Assembly: GCF_009363855.1 (NCBI RefSeq)
Contig: NZ_CP045423.1
Location: 1,704,001 to 1,768,000 of the forward strand
Source of the DNA: Microvirga thermotolerans
GTDB taxonomy: Bacteria; Pseudomonadota; Alphaproteobacteria; Rhizobiales; Beijerinckiaceae
Length of the DNA stretch: 64,000 bases
Direction of reading: 5' to 3'
The position numbers and the translations under genes are program-made. Position 1 is the first letter of the stretch. Every line of letters starts with the position of its first letter. Positions 35,225 through 44,106 of the stretch are shown in pieces. The notes under the pieces are model-generated. The model saw only the letters and a list, made by a program, of their open reading frames with translations, made no database searches and was not told the origin of the DNA.

Positions 35225-35920
35225 TTACGCCTGCCGCGCCGCCTCGACGAAGGCGTCGAAGACCCTGTGGCCGCGATGGTCGGGGGGCATGGCCTCCGGG
35301 TGCCATTGCAGGCCGATGGCGAAGCGGTAGGCGGGAACCTCGATGGCCTCCACCACGCCGTCCGGCGCATGGGCGCAGGCGACGACCTTGCGGGAGACCT
35401 CGACCACCGCCTCCCGGTGAAAGGTGTTGACCTCGATCTCCGGCGCGTCCGCCATCCGCGCGAGGGCCGTGCCGGAGACGATGCGGGCGGGGTGCAGGAG
35501 GCCTTCGCCGTCGTGGGGAATGATGTCCGGCCGCAGGGCGCGGATCTCCGACACCATGCGGCTGCCATGCAGGCAAGCCAGCATCTGCATGCCGTTGCAG
35601 ATCCCGAGCACCGGCTTGTCCCTTTCGAGAAAGGCCTCCATCAGCGCCCGGTCCACGGCGAGGCGGTCGGAGCGCGGGAACCGCGAGGCGTCGCCGTCCA
35701 CGTACCACTCGGTCGGAAAGTTGATGCGGCCGCCGACGCTGATGAAGCCGTCGAACTCCCTCGCCGCGAGCGGCGTGAGGTCGGCCACGTAGGGGATGCC
35801 GAAGGGCAGGCCGCCGGCGCGGACGACGGCGTCGAAATAGCTCTTCGACATGTCGTAGCGAGCGCCGCCCGCACTGGTGTTCTCGCCGAGGATGATGGCG
35901 ATGCGCGGCTTGTCGTTCAT
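35225..35920 (-). CDS. Gamma-glutamyl-gamma-aminobutyrate hydrolase family protein (C26)
   Basis: A 231-residue class I glutamine-amidotransferase-fold hydrolase, PuuD/C26 type. The nucleophile is Cys108 in GICNGMQ, and the His-Glu pair is in GLQWHPEAM near the C terminus. PuuD relatives cleave gamma-glutamyl-GABA in putrescine breakdown, but others in the family hydrolyse different gamma-glutamyl amides. No polyamine gene is adjacent. It starts seven bases after the rsh stop on the same strand, so it probably shares the rpoZ-rsh transcript. That linkage to stringent response is positional only. Confidence 0.88.
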   Translation of the reverse strand: MNDKPRIAIILGENTSAGGARYDMSKSYFDAVVRAGGLPFGIPYVADLTPLAAREFDGFISVGGRINFPTEWYVDGDASRFPRSDRLAVDRALMEAFLERDKPVLGICNGMQMLACLHGSRMVSEIRALRPDIIPHDGEGLLHPARIVSGTALARMADAPEIEVNTFHREAVVEVSRKVVACAHAPDGVVEAIEVPAYRFAIGLQWHPEAMPPDHRGHRVFDAFVEAARQA

Positions 35921-35926
35921 GAGGTC

Positions 35927-38104
35927 CTATCCGTTCACCCGGTCGACGCGGCTCACCACCGGCTTCGTGCGCAGTTCCGCGATGATGGCGTTGAGATGCT
36001 TCAGGTCCCACACGGCGAGGTCGATGGTGATGTCCGTGAAGTCCTGCGTGCGGCGCTTCATGGACACGTTGTCGATGTTGCCGTCGTGGTCCGCGATCAC
36101 CTGCGCGATCTGCGCGAGCGACCCCGGCTCGTTGATGGATTGCAGCTTGATGCGGGCGGGGAAGCGCTGCGGATCGTCGGGCTCCACGTCCCAGCGCACG
36201 TCGATCCAGCGGTCCGGCTCGTTGTCGAAGGCCGCCAGCGACGGGGACTGGATCGGGTAGATCGTCACGCCCTCGCCAGGCGTCAGGATGCCGACGATGC
36301 GGTCGCCCGGAACCGCGCCGCCCTCCGGCGCGAAGCGCACGGGCATGTCGGCGTTGAGACCGCGGATCGGGATGGGATTGGATCCCTGTTCGCCGAGAGC
36401 CTTCGCGGCGCCGTTGGGCTTCCTGGCCTGCGCGGCGGCATCGGAGCCGGCCGTGCGCCGCTCCTCCTTGTAGTCGGGGTAGACCGCGCGGACCACGTCG
36501 CCGGAGAACATCTCGCCGCGGCCGACGGCGGCCAGCACGTCCTCGATGGAGGAGCGCGCCAGGCGGGGCAGGGCGCCCTTCAGCTTCTCGTCCGAGAAGA
36601 CGCGGTGGGCGCGCTCGAAGGCCCGCTCCAGGATCTGCCGCCCGAGTCCCGTGTATTGCTGGCGCACGGCGGCGCGGGTCGCCCGGCGGATGGAGGCCCG
36701 AGCCTTGCCGGTGACCACGAGGGACTCCCAGGCCGCCGGGGGAGTCTGTCCCTCCGCGCGGACGATCTCCACCTCGTCGCCGTTCTGCAGCTCCGTGAGG
36801 AGGGGGGCCATCCGTCCGTTGATCTTGCAGCCCACCGCCGTATTGCCCACGTCCGTGTGCACCGCATAGGCGAAATCGATGGGCGTCGCGCCGCGGGGCA
36901 GGGCGATGAGGCGTCCTTTCGGCGTGAAGCAGAACACCTGGTCGTGGAAGAGCTCGAGCTTGGTGTGCTCCAGGAACTCCTCCGGGGTGTCGCCCTCGGC
37001 GAGCAGGTCGATGGTCCGGCGCAGCCATTGATAGGCGCGGCTCTCGGTCGCGAGGCGCGAGGGGTCGTTGACGCCTTCCTTGTAGAGGGCGTGGGCGGCG
37101 ATGCCGTATTCCGCCACTTCGTCCATGGCATGGGTGCGGATCTGGAGCTCCACCCGCTGGCTGCCGGGACCGATCACGGTGGTGTGGATGGAGCGGTAGT
37201 CGTTCTGCTTCGGCGTGGAGATGTAGTCCTTGTAGCGGCCCGGAACCATCGGCCAGCTGGTGTGGACGACGCCGAGTGCCCGGTAGCAGGCGTCCACCGT
37301 GTCGACGATCACCCGGAAGCCGAAGATGTCGGACAGCTGCTCGAAGGAGACGGACTTGCGCTCCATCTTGCGCCAGATCGAGTAGGGTCGCTTCTGCCGC
37401 CCCGTGACGGTCGCCTCGATCCCCTGCGCCTTGAGCTTGGCCGTGAGGTCGCGCTCGATCTCGTCGACCAGCTTCTCGCTCTTCGCGGTGAGCTCGCGCA
37501 GGTGCCGGCTGATCGCCTCGTAGGCCTCCGGGTCCAGGTGCTGGAAGCTGAGATCCTCCAGTTCCTCGCGCATCTCCTGGATGCCCATGCGCCCGGCGAG
37601 GGGGGCATAGATGTCCAGGGTCTCCTCGGCGATGCGCTTGCGCTTCTCCGGGGGCATGAACTGGAGCGTGCGCATGTTGTGCAGCCGGTCCGCAAGCTTG
37701 ACCAGCAGGACGCGCACGTCGTCGGCGATGGCGAGCAGCAGCTTGCGGAAGTTCTCCCCCTGGGCCGCCTGCTTGGAGACGAGGTCGAGGCGCTTGATCT
37801 TGGTGAGCCCGTCGACGAGAGCCCCGATCTGGGGGCCGAAGGTCTTGTTGATCTCCTCCAGCGTCGCCTGGGTATCCTCGACCGTGTCGTGGAGCACGGC
37901 GGCGGCGATGGTGGCGTCGTCCAGCTTGAGATCGGTGAGGATGGCGGCGACTTCGAGGGGATGGCCGAAGAACAGGTCGCCGGAAGCCCGCTTCTGGTTG
38001 CCATGGGCCATCATGGCATACACGTAAGCGCGGTTGAGAAGCGCCTCATCGGTCGAGGGGTTGTAGCGCTTGACCCGCTCGACAAGTTCATACTGGCGCA
38101 TCAT
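35927..38104 (-). CDS. rsh: Bifunctional (p)ppGpp synthetase/hydrolase, RelA/SpoT family
   Basis: A 725-residue long RSH protein. The N-terminal HD hydrolase domain has His47-Pro and the LHDTVEDT motif (His72, Asp73, Glu76, Asp77), all intact. The synthetase domain follows with KRKRIAEETLDIYAPLAGRMG, YSIWRKM and DYISTPKQNDYRSIHTTV. A TGS domain (VFCFTPKGRLIALPRGATPIDFAYAVHT) and a C-terminal ACT domain (SINEPGSLAQIAQVIADHDGNI) complete it. Both activities should be functional. Two ATG codons stand in tandem at 38104 and 38101. It follows rpoZ, the common spoT-type arrangement, and precedes a C26 hydrolase gene. Confidence 0.95.
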   Translation of the reverse strand: MMRQYELVERVKRYNPSTDEALLNRAYVYAMMAHGNQKRASGDLFFGHPLEVAAILTDLKLDDATIAAAVLHDTVEDTQATLEEINKTFGPQIGALVDGLTKIKRLDLVSKQAAQGENFRKLLLAIADDVRVLLVKLADRLHNMRTLQFMPPEKRKRIAEETLDIYAPLAGRMGIQEMREELEDLSFQHLDPEAYEAISRHLRELTAKSEKLVDEIERDLTAKLKAQGIEATVTGRQKRPYSIWRKMERKSVSFEQLSDIFGFRVIVDTVDACYRALGVVHTSWPMVPGRYKDYISTPKQNDYRSIHTTVIGPGSQRVELQIRTHAMDEVAEYGIAAHALYKEGVNDPSRLATESRAYQWLRRTIDLLAEGDTPEEFLEHTKLELFHDQVFCFTPKGRLIALPRGATPIDFAYAVHTDVGNTAVGCKINGRMAPLLTELQNGDEVEIVRAEGQTPPAAWESLVVTGKARASIRRATRAAVRQQYTGLGRQILERAFERAHRVFSDEKLKGALPRLARSSIEDVLAAVGRGEMFSGDVVRAVYPDYKEERRTAGSDAAAQARKPNGAAKALGEQGSNPIPIRGLNADMPVRFAPEGGAVPGDRIVGILTPGEGVTIYPIQSPSLAAFDNEPDRWIDVRWDVEPDDPQRFPARIKLQSINEPGSLAQIAQVIADHDGNIDNVSMKRRTQDFTDITIDLAVWDLKHLNAIIAELRTKPVVSRVDRVNG

Positions 38105-38211
38105 CCGGCGGCCATCTCCTTTCCGATCCGTGTAGCTGGCTGAAGTTAAAAGGATATTGTGGAAGGGCGCGCCACCGCAAGGTTTCTTGCCGCGCCCGTC
38201 GTGCCGACCAG

Positions 38212-38239
38212 AAAAAAAGCCCGGCCGGAGCCGGGCTTT
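38212..38239 (-). terminator. Terminator after rpoZ
   Basis: On the minus strand a 9-bp stem AAAGCCCGG / CCGGGCTTT with a six-base loop runs into seven U residues, 31 bp after the rpoZ stop. It separates rpoZ from rsh, so rsh expression needs read-through or its own promoter. Confidence 0.88.
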
Positions 38240-38269
38240 CGACAGTCGTCCTATCGCAGGGAGCGGAGG

Positions 38270-38686
38270 CTACTCGCGCTCGTCGTCGTCCGAACCGCTG
38301 TTGCTCGGGGGAACGAGGCCTTCGAGCCCGCGCAGCAGGTCTTCCTCGCTCATGCGGTCGAACTGGACGTCCGTGTCGTTGTCGCCGCGGGCGGTCGCGG
38401 ACGCGGCGGCGGCGGTGTTGCCGAGAAGCGGCACGGCCTCGGCCTCCGGCTCGTCCACCTCGACGTATTTCTGCATCGAGTGGATGAGCTGCTCCTTGAG
38501 GTCGTCGGGGGCGATGGTCTCCTCGGCGATCTCCCGCAGCGCCACCACGGGGTTCTTGTCGCGGTCGCGGTCGACCGTGAGCGGCGAACCCGAGGAAATC
38601 AGGCGGGCGCGATGGCTGGCCAGCAGCACGAGCTCAAACCGGTTCTCGACCTTGTCGATGCAATCTTCGACGGTCACACGAGCCAT
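38270..38686 (-). CDS. rpoZ: RNA polymerase omega subunit
   Basis: A 138-residue omega subunit, which helps fold beta-prime and in proteobacteria contributes to ppGpp binding by RNA polymerase. The conserved N-terminal block [28 protein letters not shown] in parts, and [10 protein letters not shown], are clear. The C-terminal 60 residues form an acidic, Ala/Ser-rich tail ([16 protein letters not shown], then a DDDE end), typical for Rhizobiales. ATG at 38686 has AAGGAG seven bases upstream; upstream frame is not family-like. It lies upstream of rsh with a terminator between. Confidence 0.95.
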   Translation of the reverse strand: MARVTVEDCIDKVENRFELVLLASHRARLISSGSPLTVDRDRDKNPVVALREIAEETIAPDDLKEQLIHSMQKYVEVDEPEAEAVPLLGNTAAAASATARGDNDTDVQFDRMSEEDLLRGLEGLVPPSNSGSDDDERE

Positions 38687-38874
38687 GAAGAGGCTCCTTC
38701 TTGAGGTTCGGGAATTTCGGAAGACGCACCCGTTACACCGGATCGCCCGGGAAGACAAGGGATCCCTGAGGATCCTCAAGGATCCCCGGCCCTTTGCCCG
38801 GTTCCGCTCCGCACGGCTGCGCCGGTTCCTACCGTTGCGGTATATGGCATGTGGAGCGGAAGTCGCAAGGAACG

Positions 38875-39038
38875 ATGCGGGTCCTCCTTCATGGGGCCCT
38901 GGCCTCTCTGGCCCTCGCGCCTCTTCTGCCGCTCTGGGGACGTCTCGCCGAATCCGGCCGGATCGACGCCTGCCTGAATGCGGCGGCCGCTGGAACTATG
39001 AACAGGGCAAGTGCGAAGGGGAACGCCCCGCACCTTGA
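38875..39038 (+). pseudogene. Small secreted Cys-containing protein gene, frameshifted
   Basis: A short gene opens at ATG 38875 with AAGGA upstream and a signal-peptide-like [20 protein letters not shown]. It continues as SGRIDACLN and then loses sense, while the frame entered by adding one base near 38979-38981 continues as [18 protein letters not shown] and stops at 39038. Joined, the text makes a pattern ACLN-x-GGRWNYE-x3-C that I recall from small Rhizobiales exported proteins. A one-base deletion (or a sequencing error in the GCGGCGGCC stretch) would explain it. If no correction is made, the first frame runs on to about 39102 and would overlap the fabD start. Function unknown. Confidence 0.55.
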
Positions 39039-39098
39039 CTTGGCCGGCTCCCGGTGCGAGTCCCGCCAGGTTTCTTATGGATTCAGGGGCGGTTTCGC

Positions 39099-40046
39099 AT
39101 GAAGCGCGCATTCATCTTCCCCGGGCAGGGGAGCCAAGCGGTCGGAATGGGCAAGGCCCTCGCGGAGAATTTTCCGCAGGCCCGGGCGGTGTTCGACGAG
39201 GTGGACGATGCGCTCTCCCAGAAGCTCTCGACGCTCATGTGGGAAGGGCCCGCCGACGACCTCACCCTCACGGCCAATGCCCAGCCGGCGCTGATGGCGG
39301 TCAGCCTGGCGGCGATGCGGGTGCTGGAGGCCGAGGCCGGGCTCGACCTCAAGGCCCAGGCCGCCTTCGTCGCCGGCCATTCCCTGGGAGAATATTCCGC
39401 TCTCGCCGCCGCCGGCAGCCTCTCCGTGGCCGACACGGCGCGGCTCCTGCGCATCCGCGGCAATGCCATGCAGAGCGCCGTCCCGGTGGGGCAGGGCGCC
39501 ATGGCGGCTCTTCTCGGCCTCGAATACGAGGCGGCCCTCGAGGTCGCCCGCGAGGCGGCGCAGGGGGAGGTCTGCGACGCGGCCAACGACAACGGCGGCG
39601 CCCAGGTGGTGGTGTCCGGTCACAAGGCCGCGGTGGAGCGGGCGGTCGCCATCGCCCAGGGCAAGGGCGCCAAGCGGGCGGTGATGCTCAACGTCTCCGC
39701 TCCCTTCCACAGCGCGCTCATGGCTCCGGCGGCCGAGGCGATGCGCGAGGCGCTCGCCACGGTCGCGGTCCATGCTCCGGCCGTTCCCCTGGTCGCCAAC
39801 GTGACGGCCGCTCCCGTGACCGATCCCGATGCGATCCGCGAAGGCCTCGTCCGCCAGGTGACGGGGACGGTGCGCTGGCGCGAGAGCGTCGCCTTCATGG
39901 CCGCCCAGGGCGTCGAGTCCTTCGTGGAGGTCGGCTCCGGCAAAGTCCTGACGGGCCTCGTCAAGCGCATCGCCCCGGGGGCGACGGGCTCCGCCGTCGG
40001 CACGCCCGAGGATGTCGCCGCCTTCAAAGCTTCCCTCCAAGGATAA
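39099..40046 (+). CDS. fabD: Malonyl-CoA:ACP transacylase
   Basis: A 315-residue enzyme that moves malonyl groups from CoA to the acyl carrier protein for fatty acid synthesis. The N-terminal oxyanion block FIFPGQGSQAVGMG, the nucleophile elbow GHSLGEYSALAA with Ser95, and the catalytic-His region NVSAPFHSALM are present. ATG at 39099 gives the standard MKRAFIFPGQG start. It heads the fabD-fabG-acpP-fabF block, with fabG 10 bp after its stop. Confidence 0.96.
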   Translation: MKRAFIFPGQGSQAVGMGKALAENFPQARAVFDEVDDALSQKLSTLMWEGPADDLTLTANAQPALMAVSLAAMRVLEAEAGLDLKAQAAFVAGHSLGEYSALAAAGSLSVADTARLLRIRGNAMQSAVPVGQGAMAALLGLEYEAALEVAREAAQGEVCDAANDNGGAQVVVSGHKAAVERAVAIAQGKGAKRAVMLNVSAPFHSALMAPAAEAMREALATVAVHAPAVPLVANVTAAPVTDPDAIREGLVRQVTGTVRWRESVAFMAAQGVESFVEVGSGKVLTGLVKRIAPGATGSAVGTPEDVAAFKASLQG

Positions 40047-40056
40047 GGACAGCCCC

Positions 40057-40794
40057 ATGTTCGATCTCACCGGCCGCAAGGCTCTCGTGACCGGCGCCAC
40101 CGGCGGCATCGGCGGCGCCATCGCCCGCGCCCTCCACGCCCAGGGCGCGACCGTCGCCCTGTCCGGCACCCGCCGCGCCGCCCTCGACGAATTGGCGGGC
40201 GCCCTCGGGGAGCGGGTCCATGTGATCGAGGCGAACCTGGCCGACAAGGATTCGGTCGAAGCTCTCGTCCCGGCTGCGGAATCGGCCATGGACGGCCTCG
40301 ACATCCTGGTCAACAACGCCGGCGTCACCCGCGACAACCTGTTCCTGCGCATGAAGGACGAGGAGTGGGACACGGTCCTCGCCGTGAACCTGACCGCCGC
40401 CTTCCGTCTGTCCCGCGCGGCGGTGAAGGGCATGATGCGCCGCCGCTACGGGCGGATCGTCAACATCGGCTCGGTGGTCGGCTCCACGGGCAATCCGGGC
40501 CAGGGGAACTACGCCGCCTCCAAGGCGGGCCTGGTGGGCATGACCAAGGCCCTGGCGGCCGAGGTGGCCAGCCGCAACATCACCGTGAACTGCGTCGCGC
40601 CGGGCTTCATCGAATCTCCCATGACCGATGCCCTCAACGAGAAGCAGAAGGAGGCGATCCTCGGCACGATCCCCATGGGCCGCCTCGGCCAGGGTGGCGA
40701 AATTGCAGCGTCGGTCGTCTACCTCGCCTCGTCCGAAGCCGGCTACGTCACGGGGCACACGCTCCACGTGAACGGCGGAATGGCCATGTTCTAG
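40057..40794 (+). CDS. fabG: 3-Oxoacyl-ACP reductase
   Basis: A 245-residue NADPH-dependent SDR enzyme that reduces beta-ketoacyl-ACP. The cofactor motif TGATGGIGGAIA, NNAGVTRD, the catalytic Ser in VNIGSVVGSTGN and YAASK (Tyr, Lys) are in their usual places, and FIESPMTDAL is the flexible substrate loop. ATG at 40057 gives MFDLTGRKALVTG. It lies between fabD and acpP, which makes the FabG assignment firm. A strong structured hairpin follows. Confidence 0.96.
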   Translation: MFDLTGRKALVTGATGGIGGAIARALHAQGATVALSGTRRAALDELAGALGERVHVIEANLADKDSVEALVPAAESAMDGLDILVNNAGVTRDNLFLRMKDEEWDTVLAVNLTAAFRLSRAAVKGMMRRRYGRIVNIGSVVGSTGNPGQGNYAASKAGLVGMTKALAAEVASRNITVNCVAPGFIESPMTDALNEKQKEAILGTIPMGRLGQGGEIAASVVYLASSEAGYVTGHTLHVNGGMAMF

Positions 40795-40804
40795 AGACAC
40801 TTGC

Positions 40805-40838
40805 GGCCGGGGGCGAAATCTGTTCGCGAGCCCCGGCC
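40805..40838 (+). terminator. Long hairpin after fabG
   Basis: GGCCGGGG (40805-40812) pairs with CCCCGGCC (40831-40838) and, inside it, GCGAA pairs with TTCGC around an ATCTG loop. It is very stable but lacks a T-tract, so it could stall or stabilize the fabDG transcript before acpP rather than terminate cleanly. Confidence 0.45.
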
Positions 40839-41029
40839 AGCCTCTCGCCAGACGCGTCAAGCTTGTGTTAATCATGAGTCCGTTCGGGTCGGAGGGGTTG
40901 ACCGACGCTGAAAAATGCGGCTTTGCACGGCATAAGGCAGTCGTTTCGGCGTTAACAGCTGAGCAGCTGATCTGAGTTTCAATTTCAATCCGCCCAGTTC
41001 CTGAGGCGGCAGCCACTGAGGAAAATACG

Positions 41030-41266
41030 ATGAGTGACGTCGCTGATCGCGTGAAGAAGATCGTTGTCGAGCACCTGGGCGTCGACGCCGAGAAGGTGAC
41101 CGACAATGCCAACTTCATCGACGACCTGGGCGCCGACAGCCTTGATACCGTCGAGCTCGTCATGGCGTTCGAGGAAGAGTTCAACGTCGAGATCCCGGAC
41201 GACGCGGCCGAGACGATCGTGACGGTCGGCGACGCGATCCGTTTCCTCGAGAAGAATGCGGCCTAA
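41030..41266 (+). CDS. acpP: Acyl carrier protein
   Basis: A 78-residue acidic four-helix carrier. The phosphopantetheine attachment Ser37 lies in GADSLD and the family helix [13 protein letters not shown] follows. The ribosome binding site GAGGAAA is a few bases before ATG 41030. It has its own leader of about 235 bp after fabG, with a possible promoter starting at TTGACC (40898-40903), and a strong terminator afterwards, so it can be expressed at much higher level than its neighbours, as expected for ACP. Confidence 0.98.
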   Translation: MSDVADRVKKIVVEHLGVDAEKVTDNANFIDDLGADSLDTVELVMAFEEEFNVEIPDDAAETIVTVGDAIRFLEKNAA

Positions 41267-41276
41267 CAAGGCGTTC

Positions 41277-41312
41277 GGGCGTCGGGCGATTCCATCCGAC
41301 GCCCTATTTTTG
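41277..41312 (+). terminator. Terminator after acpP
   Basis: Perfect 9-bp stem GGGCGTCGG / CCGACGCCC around a ten-base loop, then TATTTTTG, in the 66-bp gap between acpP and fabF. Confidence 0.85.
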
Positions 41313-41332
41313 TTCATGGGGCAGGAAACGGC

Positions 41333-42595
41333 ATGAGGCGCGTTGTCATCACAGGTCTTGGCATGGTCACGCCGCTCGGATGCGGCGTCGAGGCGACGTG
41401 GTCACGGATCCTGAAGGGCGAGAGCGGCGCCGGCCGGATCGAGACGTTCCGGGTGGACGATCTCGCCTGCCAGATCGCCTGCCAGATCCCGACCGGCGAC
41501 GGCTCCGACGGCACCTTCAACGCCGACCAGTGGATGGAGCCCAAGGAGCAGCGCAAGGTCGATCCGTTCATCGTCTACGCCATGGCCGCGGCGACCCAGG
41601 CCCTCGACGACGCGGGCTGGAAGCCGACGACCTACGAGGACCAGTGCGCCTCCGGCGTGCTCATCGGTTCCGGCATCGGCGGCATCGGCGGCATCTACGA
41701 GGCCTCCCAGACCCTGATCGAGCGCGGCCCCCGCCGCATCTCCCCCTTCTTCATCCCGGGCCGCCTCATCAACCTGGCGGGCGGCTACGTCTCCATCGCG
41801 CACGGGCTGAAGGGCCCGAACAACGCGGTGGTCACCGCCTGCTCCACCGGCTCCCACGCCATCGGCGACGCGGCGCGCCTCATCGCCCTGGGCGATGCGG
41901 AGGTCATGGTGGCGGGCGGCACGGAATCGCCCATCAACCGCCTGTCCATCGCGGGCTTCGCCGCCTGCCGGGCCCTGTCCACGAGCTTCAACGACGACCC
42001 GACCCGGGCCTCCCGTCCCTACGACAAGGACCGCGACGGCTTCGTCATGGGCGAGGGCGCCGGGGTGGTGGTGCTCGAGGAGTACGAGCACGCCAAGGCC
42101 CGCGGGGCCAAGATCTACGCCGAGGTGATCGGCTACGGCCTGTCGGGGGACGCCTATCACATCACCTCGCCCTCCGAGGACGGGGACGGCGCCTATCGCT
42201 GCATGAGCGCCGCCATCAAGCGCGCGGGCATCTCTCCCTCGGAGATCGACTACATCAACGCCCACGGCACCTCGACCCCGCTCGGCGACGAGCTGGAGCT
42301 CAAGGCGGTGGAGCGCATCGTCGGCAACGCGGCGGGCAAGCTCGCCATGTCCTCCACCAAGTCGGCCATCGGCCACCTGCTGGGCGCGGCGGGTGCCGTC
42401 GAGGCCATCTTCTCCATCCTCGCGATGCGGGACGGGATCGTTCCTCCGACCCTCAACCTCGACAATCCCTCCGTCGAGACCGCCATCGACCTGGTGCCCC
42501 ACAAGGCGAAGAAGAAGGAGATCAACGTGGCTCTCTCGAACTCCTTCGGCTTCGGCGGGACCAACGCCTCCCTGATCTTCCGTCGCGCGGCCTGA
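41333..42595 (+). CDS. fabF: Beta-ketoacyl-ACP synthase II
   Basis: A 420-residue condensing enzyme that elongates acyl-ACP with malonyl-ACP. The catalytic triad is intact: Cys170 in VVTACSTGSHAIGDA, His in INAHGTSTPLGD and His in SAIGHLLGAAGA. The C-terminal glycine loop SNSFGFGGTN is present. ATG at 41333 has AGGAAA upstream. It sits in the usual acpP-fabF-mltG order. Confidence 0.97.
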   Translation: MRRVVITGLGMVTPLGCGVEATWSRILKGESGAGRIETFRVDDLACQIACQIPTGDGSDGTFNADQWMEPKEQRKVDPFIVYAMAAATQALDDAGWKPTTYEDQCASGVLIGSGIGGIGGIYEASQTLIERGPRRISPFFIPGRLINLAGGYVSIAHGLKGPNNAVVTACSTGSHAIGDAARLIALGDAEVMVAGGTESPINRLSIAGFAACRALSTSFNDDPTRASRPYDKDRDGFVMGEGAGVVVLEEYEHAKARGAKIYAEVIGYGLSGDAYHITSPSEDGDGAYRCMSAAIKRAGISPSEIDYINAHGTSTPLGDELELKAVERIVGNAAGKLAMSSTKSAIGHLLGAAGAVEAIFSILAMRDGIVPPTLNLDNPSVETAIDLVPHKAKKKEINVALSNSFGFGGTNASLIFRRAA

Positions 42596-42641
42596 GCCGC
42601 GCGAGGGCGCTCTACGGCTTTTCGCCATAATCCCCGTTAGG

Positions 42642-44015
42642 GTGTCGAAGAGCCGGAACACCGCCGGCGGGCACCGGAAAAGCGACGTGATGTTCGGCCG
42701 AAAGAAGAAAACTCCTCCTCCCGCTGACATGGCGTCCCAGGACGTGCAGCAGCCCCGCGTCGCGCCGCGCTCTCCGAGCGAGGCCATCAAGCCCATGGCG
42801 GCGCCGCCCCCGCCGCCGCGCCTGCGCTGCCGGCGGGGAGGCATGCTCTCCCTGCTCAGCGGCTTTCTGACCCTCTTCGTCGCCATCGCCGTGGCGGTGG
42901 CGTTCGGCTTCGGCGTGATGCACCGGGAGGTCACGGCCAGGGGGCCGCTGCAGAACGACAAGGTGGTGCTCATTCCGAAGAACACGGGCACCAACGAAAT
43001 CGCCGACATCCTCAAGCAGGAGGGGGTGATCGAGCGTCCGCTCCTCTTCGAGATCTATGCCCTGGTGAACCGGCAGCGCGGCCAGCTCAAGGCGGGCGAA
43101 TTCCTGTTCAAGGCGGGGACCAGCATCGAGGAGGCCATCGAGACCCTGGTCCAGGGCAAGGCGATCCTTCACTCGGTCACCATTCCCGAGGGGCTCACCA
43201 GCCAGCAGATCGTCGCCAGGCTCTACGAGAACGACATCCTGACCGGCGACGTGCTGGAGACGCCGCGCGAAGGGACCCTCCTGCCCGATACCTACAAGTT
43301 CGAGCGCGGGACGACCCGCCAGCAGATCATCAACTCCATGCAGACGGCCCATCGCCAGGCCCTGTCCCAGATCTGGCAGCGCCGCTCCGCCGACCTGCCG
43401 GTCAAGACGCCTCAGGAACTCGTGATCCTGGCCTCCATCGTCGAAAAGGAGACGGGCCGTGCCGACGAGCGGCCCCGGGTCGCCGGGGTATTCATCAACC
43501 GGCTGATGAAGCGGATGAAGCTGCAGTCGGATCCGACCATCGTGTACGGTCTCGTCGGCGGCAAGGGCACCCTCGGCCGCGGCATCATGAAGAGCGAGAT
43601 CGAGACCGCGACGCCCTACAATACCTACGTCATCGAGGGGCTGCCGCCAGGGCCCATCGCCAATCCCGGCCGCGCCGCCATGGAGGCGGTGGCGAACCCG
43701 TCGCGGACGAAGGAGCTCTACTTCGTCGCCGACGGGTCGGGCGGCCACGCCTTCGCCGAAACCTACGAGCAGCACCAGCGCAACGTGGCCCGCTGGCGGC
43801 AGGCGGAGAAGGCGCGCGCGGCCGAGCCCGACGTGGACCGGGTGGACCCGGAGGCGGATATGCGCGGCACCATCGCACCGCCGTCCGGCGGCCTGCCGGA
43901 CGGCAAGCGCAGCAAGGCGTTCGACGCGAGCGAGGGTACCAGCAAGGACCCGCTGAAGAACAAGACCTTCGACCTCAACTCGCCCAAGACCGTTCCCGTC
44001 CTGAGCCAGCCCTGA
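42642..44015 (+). CDS. mltG: Endolytic transglycosylase MltG
   Basis: A 457-residue inner-membrane YceG-family enzyme that cuts nascent glycan strands and ends peptidoglycan polymerization. It has a cytoplasmic Pro/Arg-rich lead (about 1-65), one TM helix (about 68-92), a LysM-like region, then the catalytic domain with Glu in ILASIVEKETG, the block VAGVFINRLMKRMKLQSDPT and the SPYNTY-like text TATPYNTYVIEGLPPGPI. The C-terminal 60 residues are disordered. The start is uncertain: GTG at 42642 or ATG at 42690 (MFGRKKKTP); neither has a strong ribosome binding site. It lies downstream of fabF, a conserved alphaproteobacterial link. Confidence 0.93.
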   Translation: MSKSRNTAGGHRKSDVMFGRKKKTPPPADMASQDVQQPRVAPRSPSEAIKPMAAPPPPPRLRCRRGGMLSLLSGFLTLFVAIAVAVAFGFGVMHREVTARGPLQNDKVVLIPKNTGTNEIADILKQEGVIERPLLFEIYALVNRQRGQLKAGEFLFKAGTSIEEAIETLVQGKAILHSVTIPEGLTSQQIVARLYENDILTGDVLETPREGTLLPDTYKFERGTTRQQIINSMQTAHRQALSQIWQRRSADLPVKTPQELVILASIVEKETGRADERPRVAGVFINRLMKRMKLQSDPTIVYGLVGGKGTLGRGIMKSEIETATPYNTYVIEGLPPGPIANPGRAAMEAVANPSRTKELYFVADGSGGHAFAETYEQHQRNVARWRQAEKARAAEPDVDRVDPEADMRGTIAPPSGGLPDGKRSKAFDASEGTSKDPLKNKTFDLNSPKTVPVLSQP

Positions 44016-44106
44016 AGCCGGGCATTTCCGCAGCCTCGCTGCTTGTGGCGCGGCGCGGCCGCCATTATGGTCGCGCCGACTTTCCTGAGCGCCCGAGGTT
44101 CACCGC

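Noticed and set aside
35162..38143. Plus-strand 993-codon open frame
   Set aside because: Antisense shadow of the C26 hydrolase and rsh genes; its His/Val/Gly/Asp-rich composition matches other shadows in this window.
39046..39070. tRNA-like T-arm text (GGTGCGAGTCCCG)
   Set aside because: No matching acceptor stem, D-arm or anticodon stem can be drawn upstream, and the T-loop does not fit TTCRANNC.
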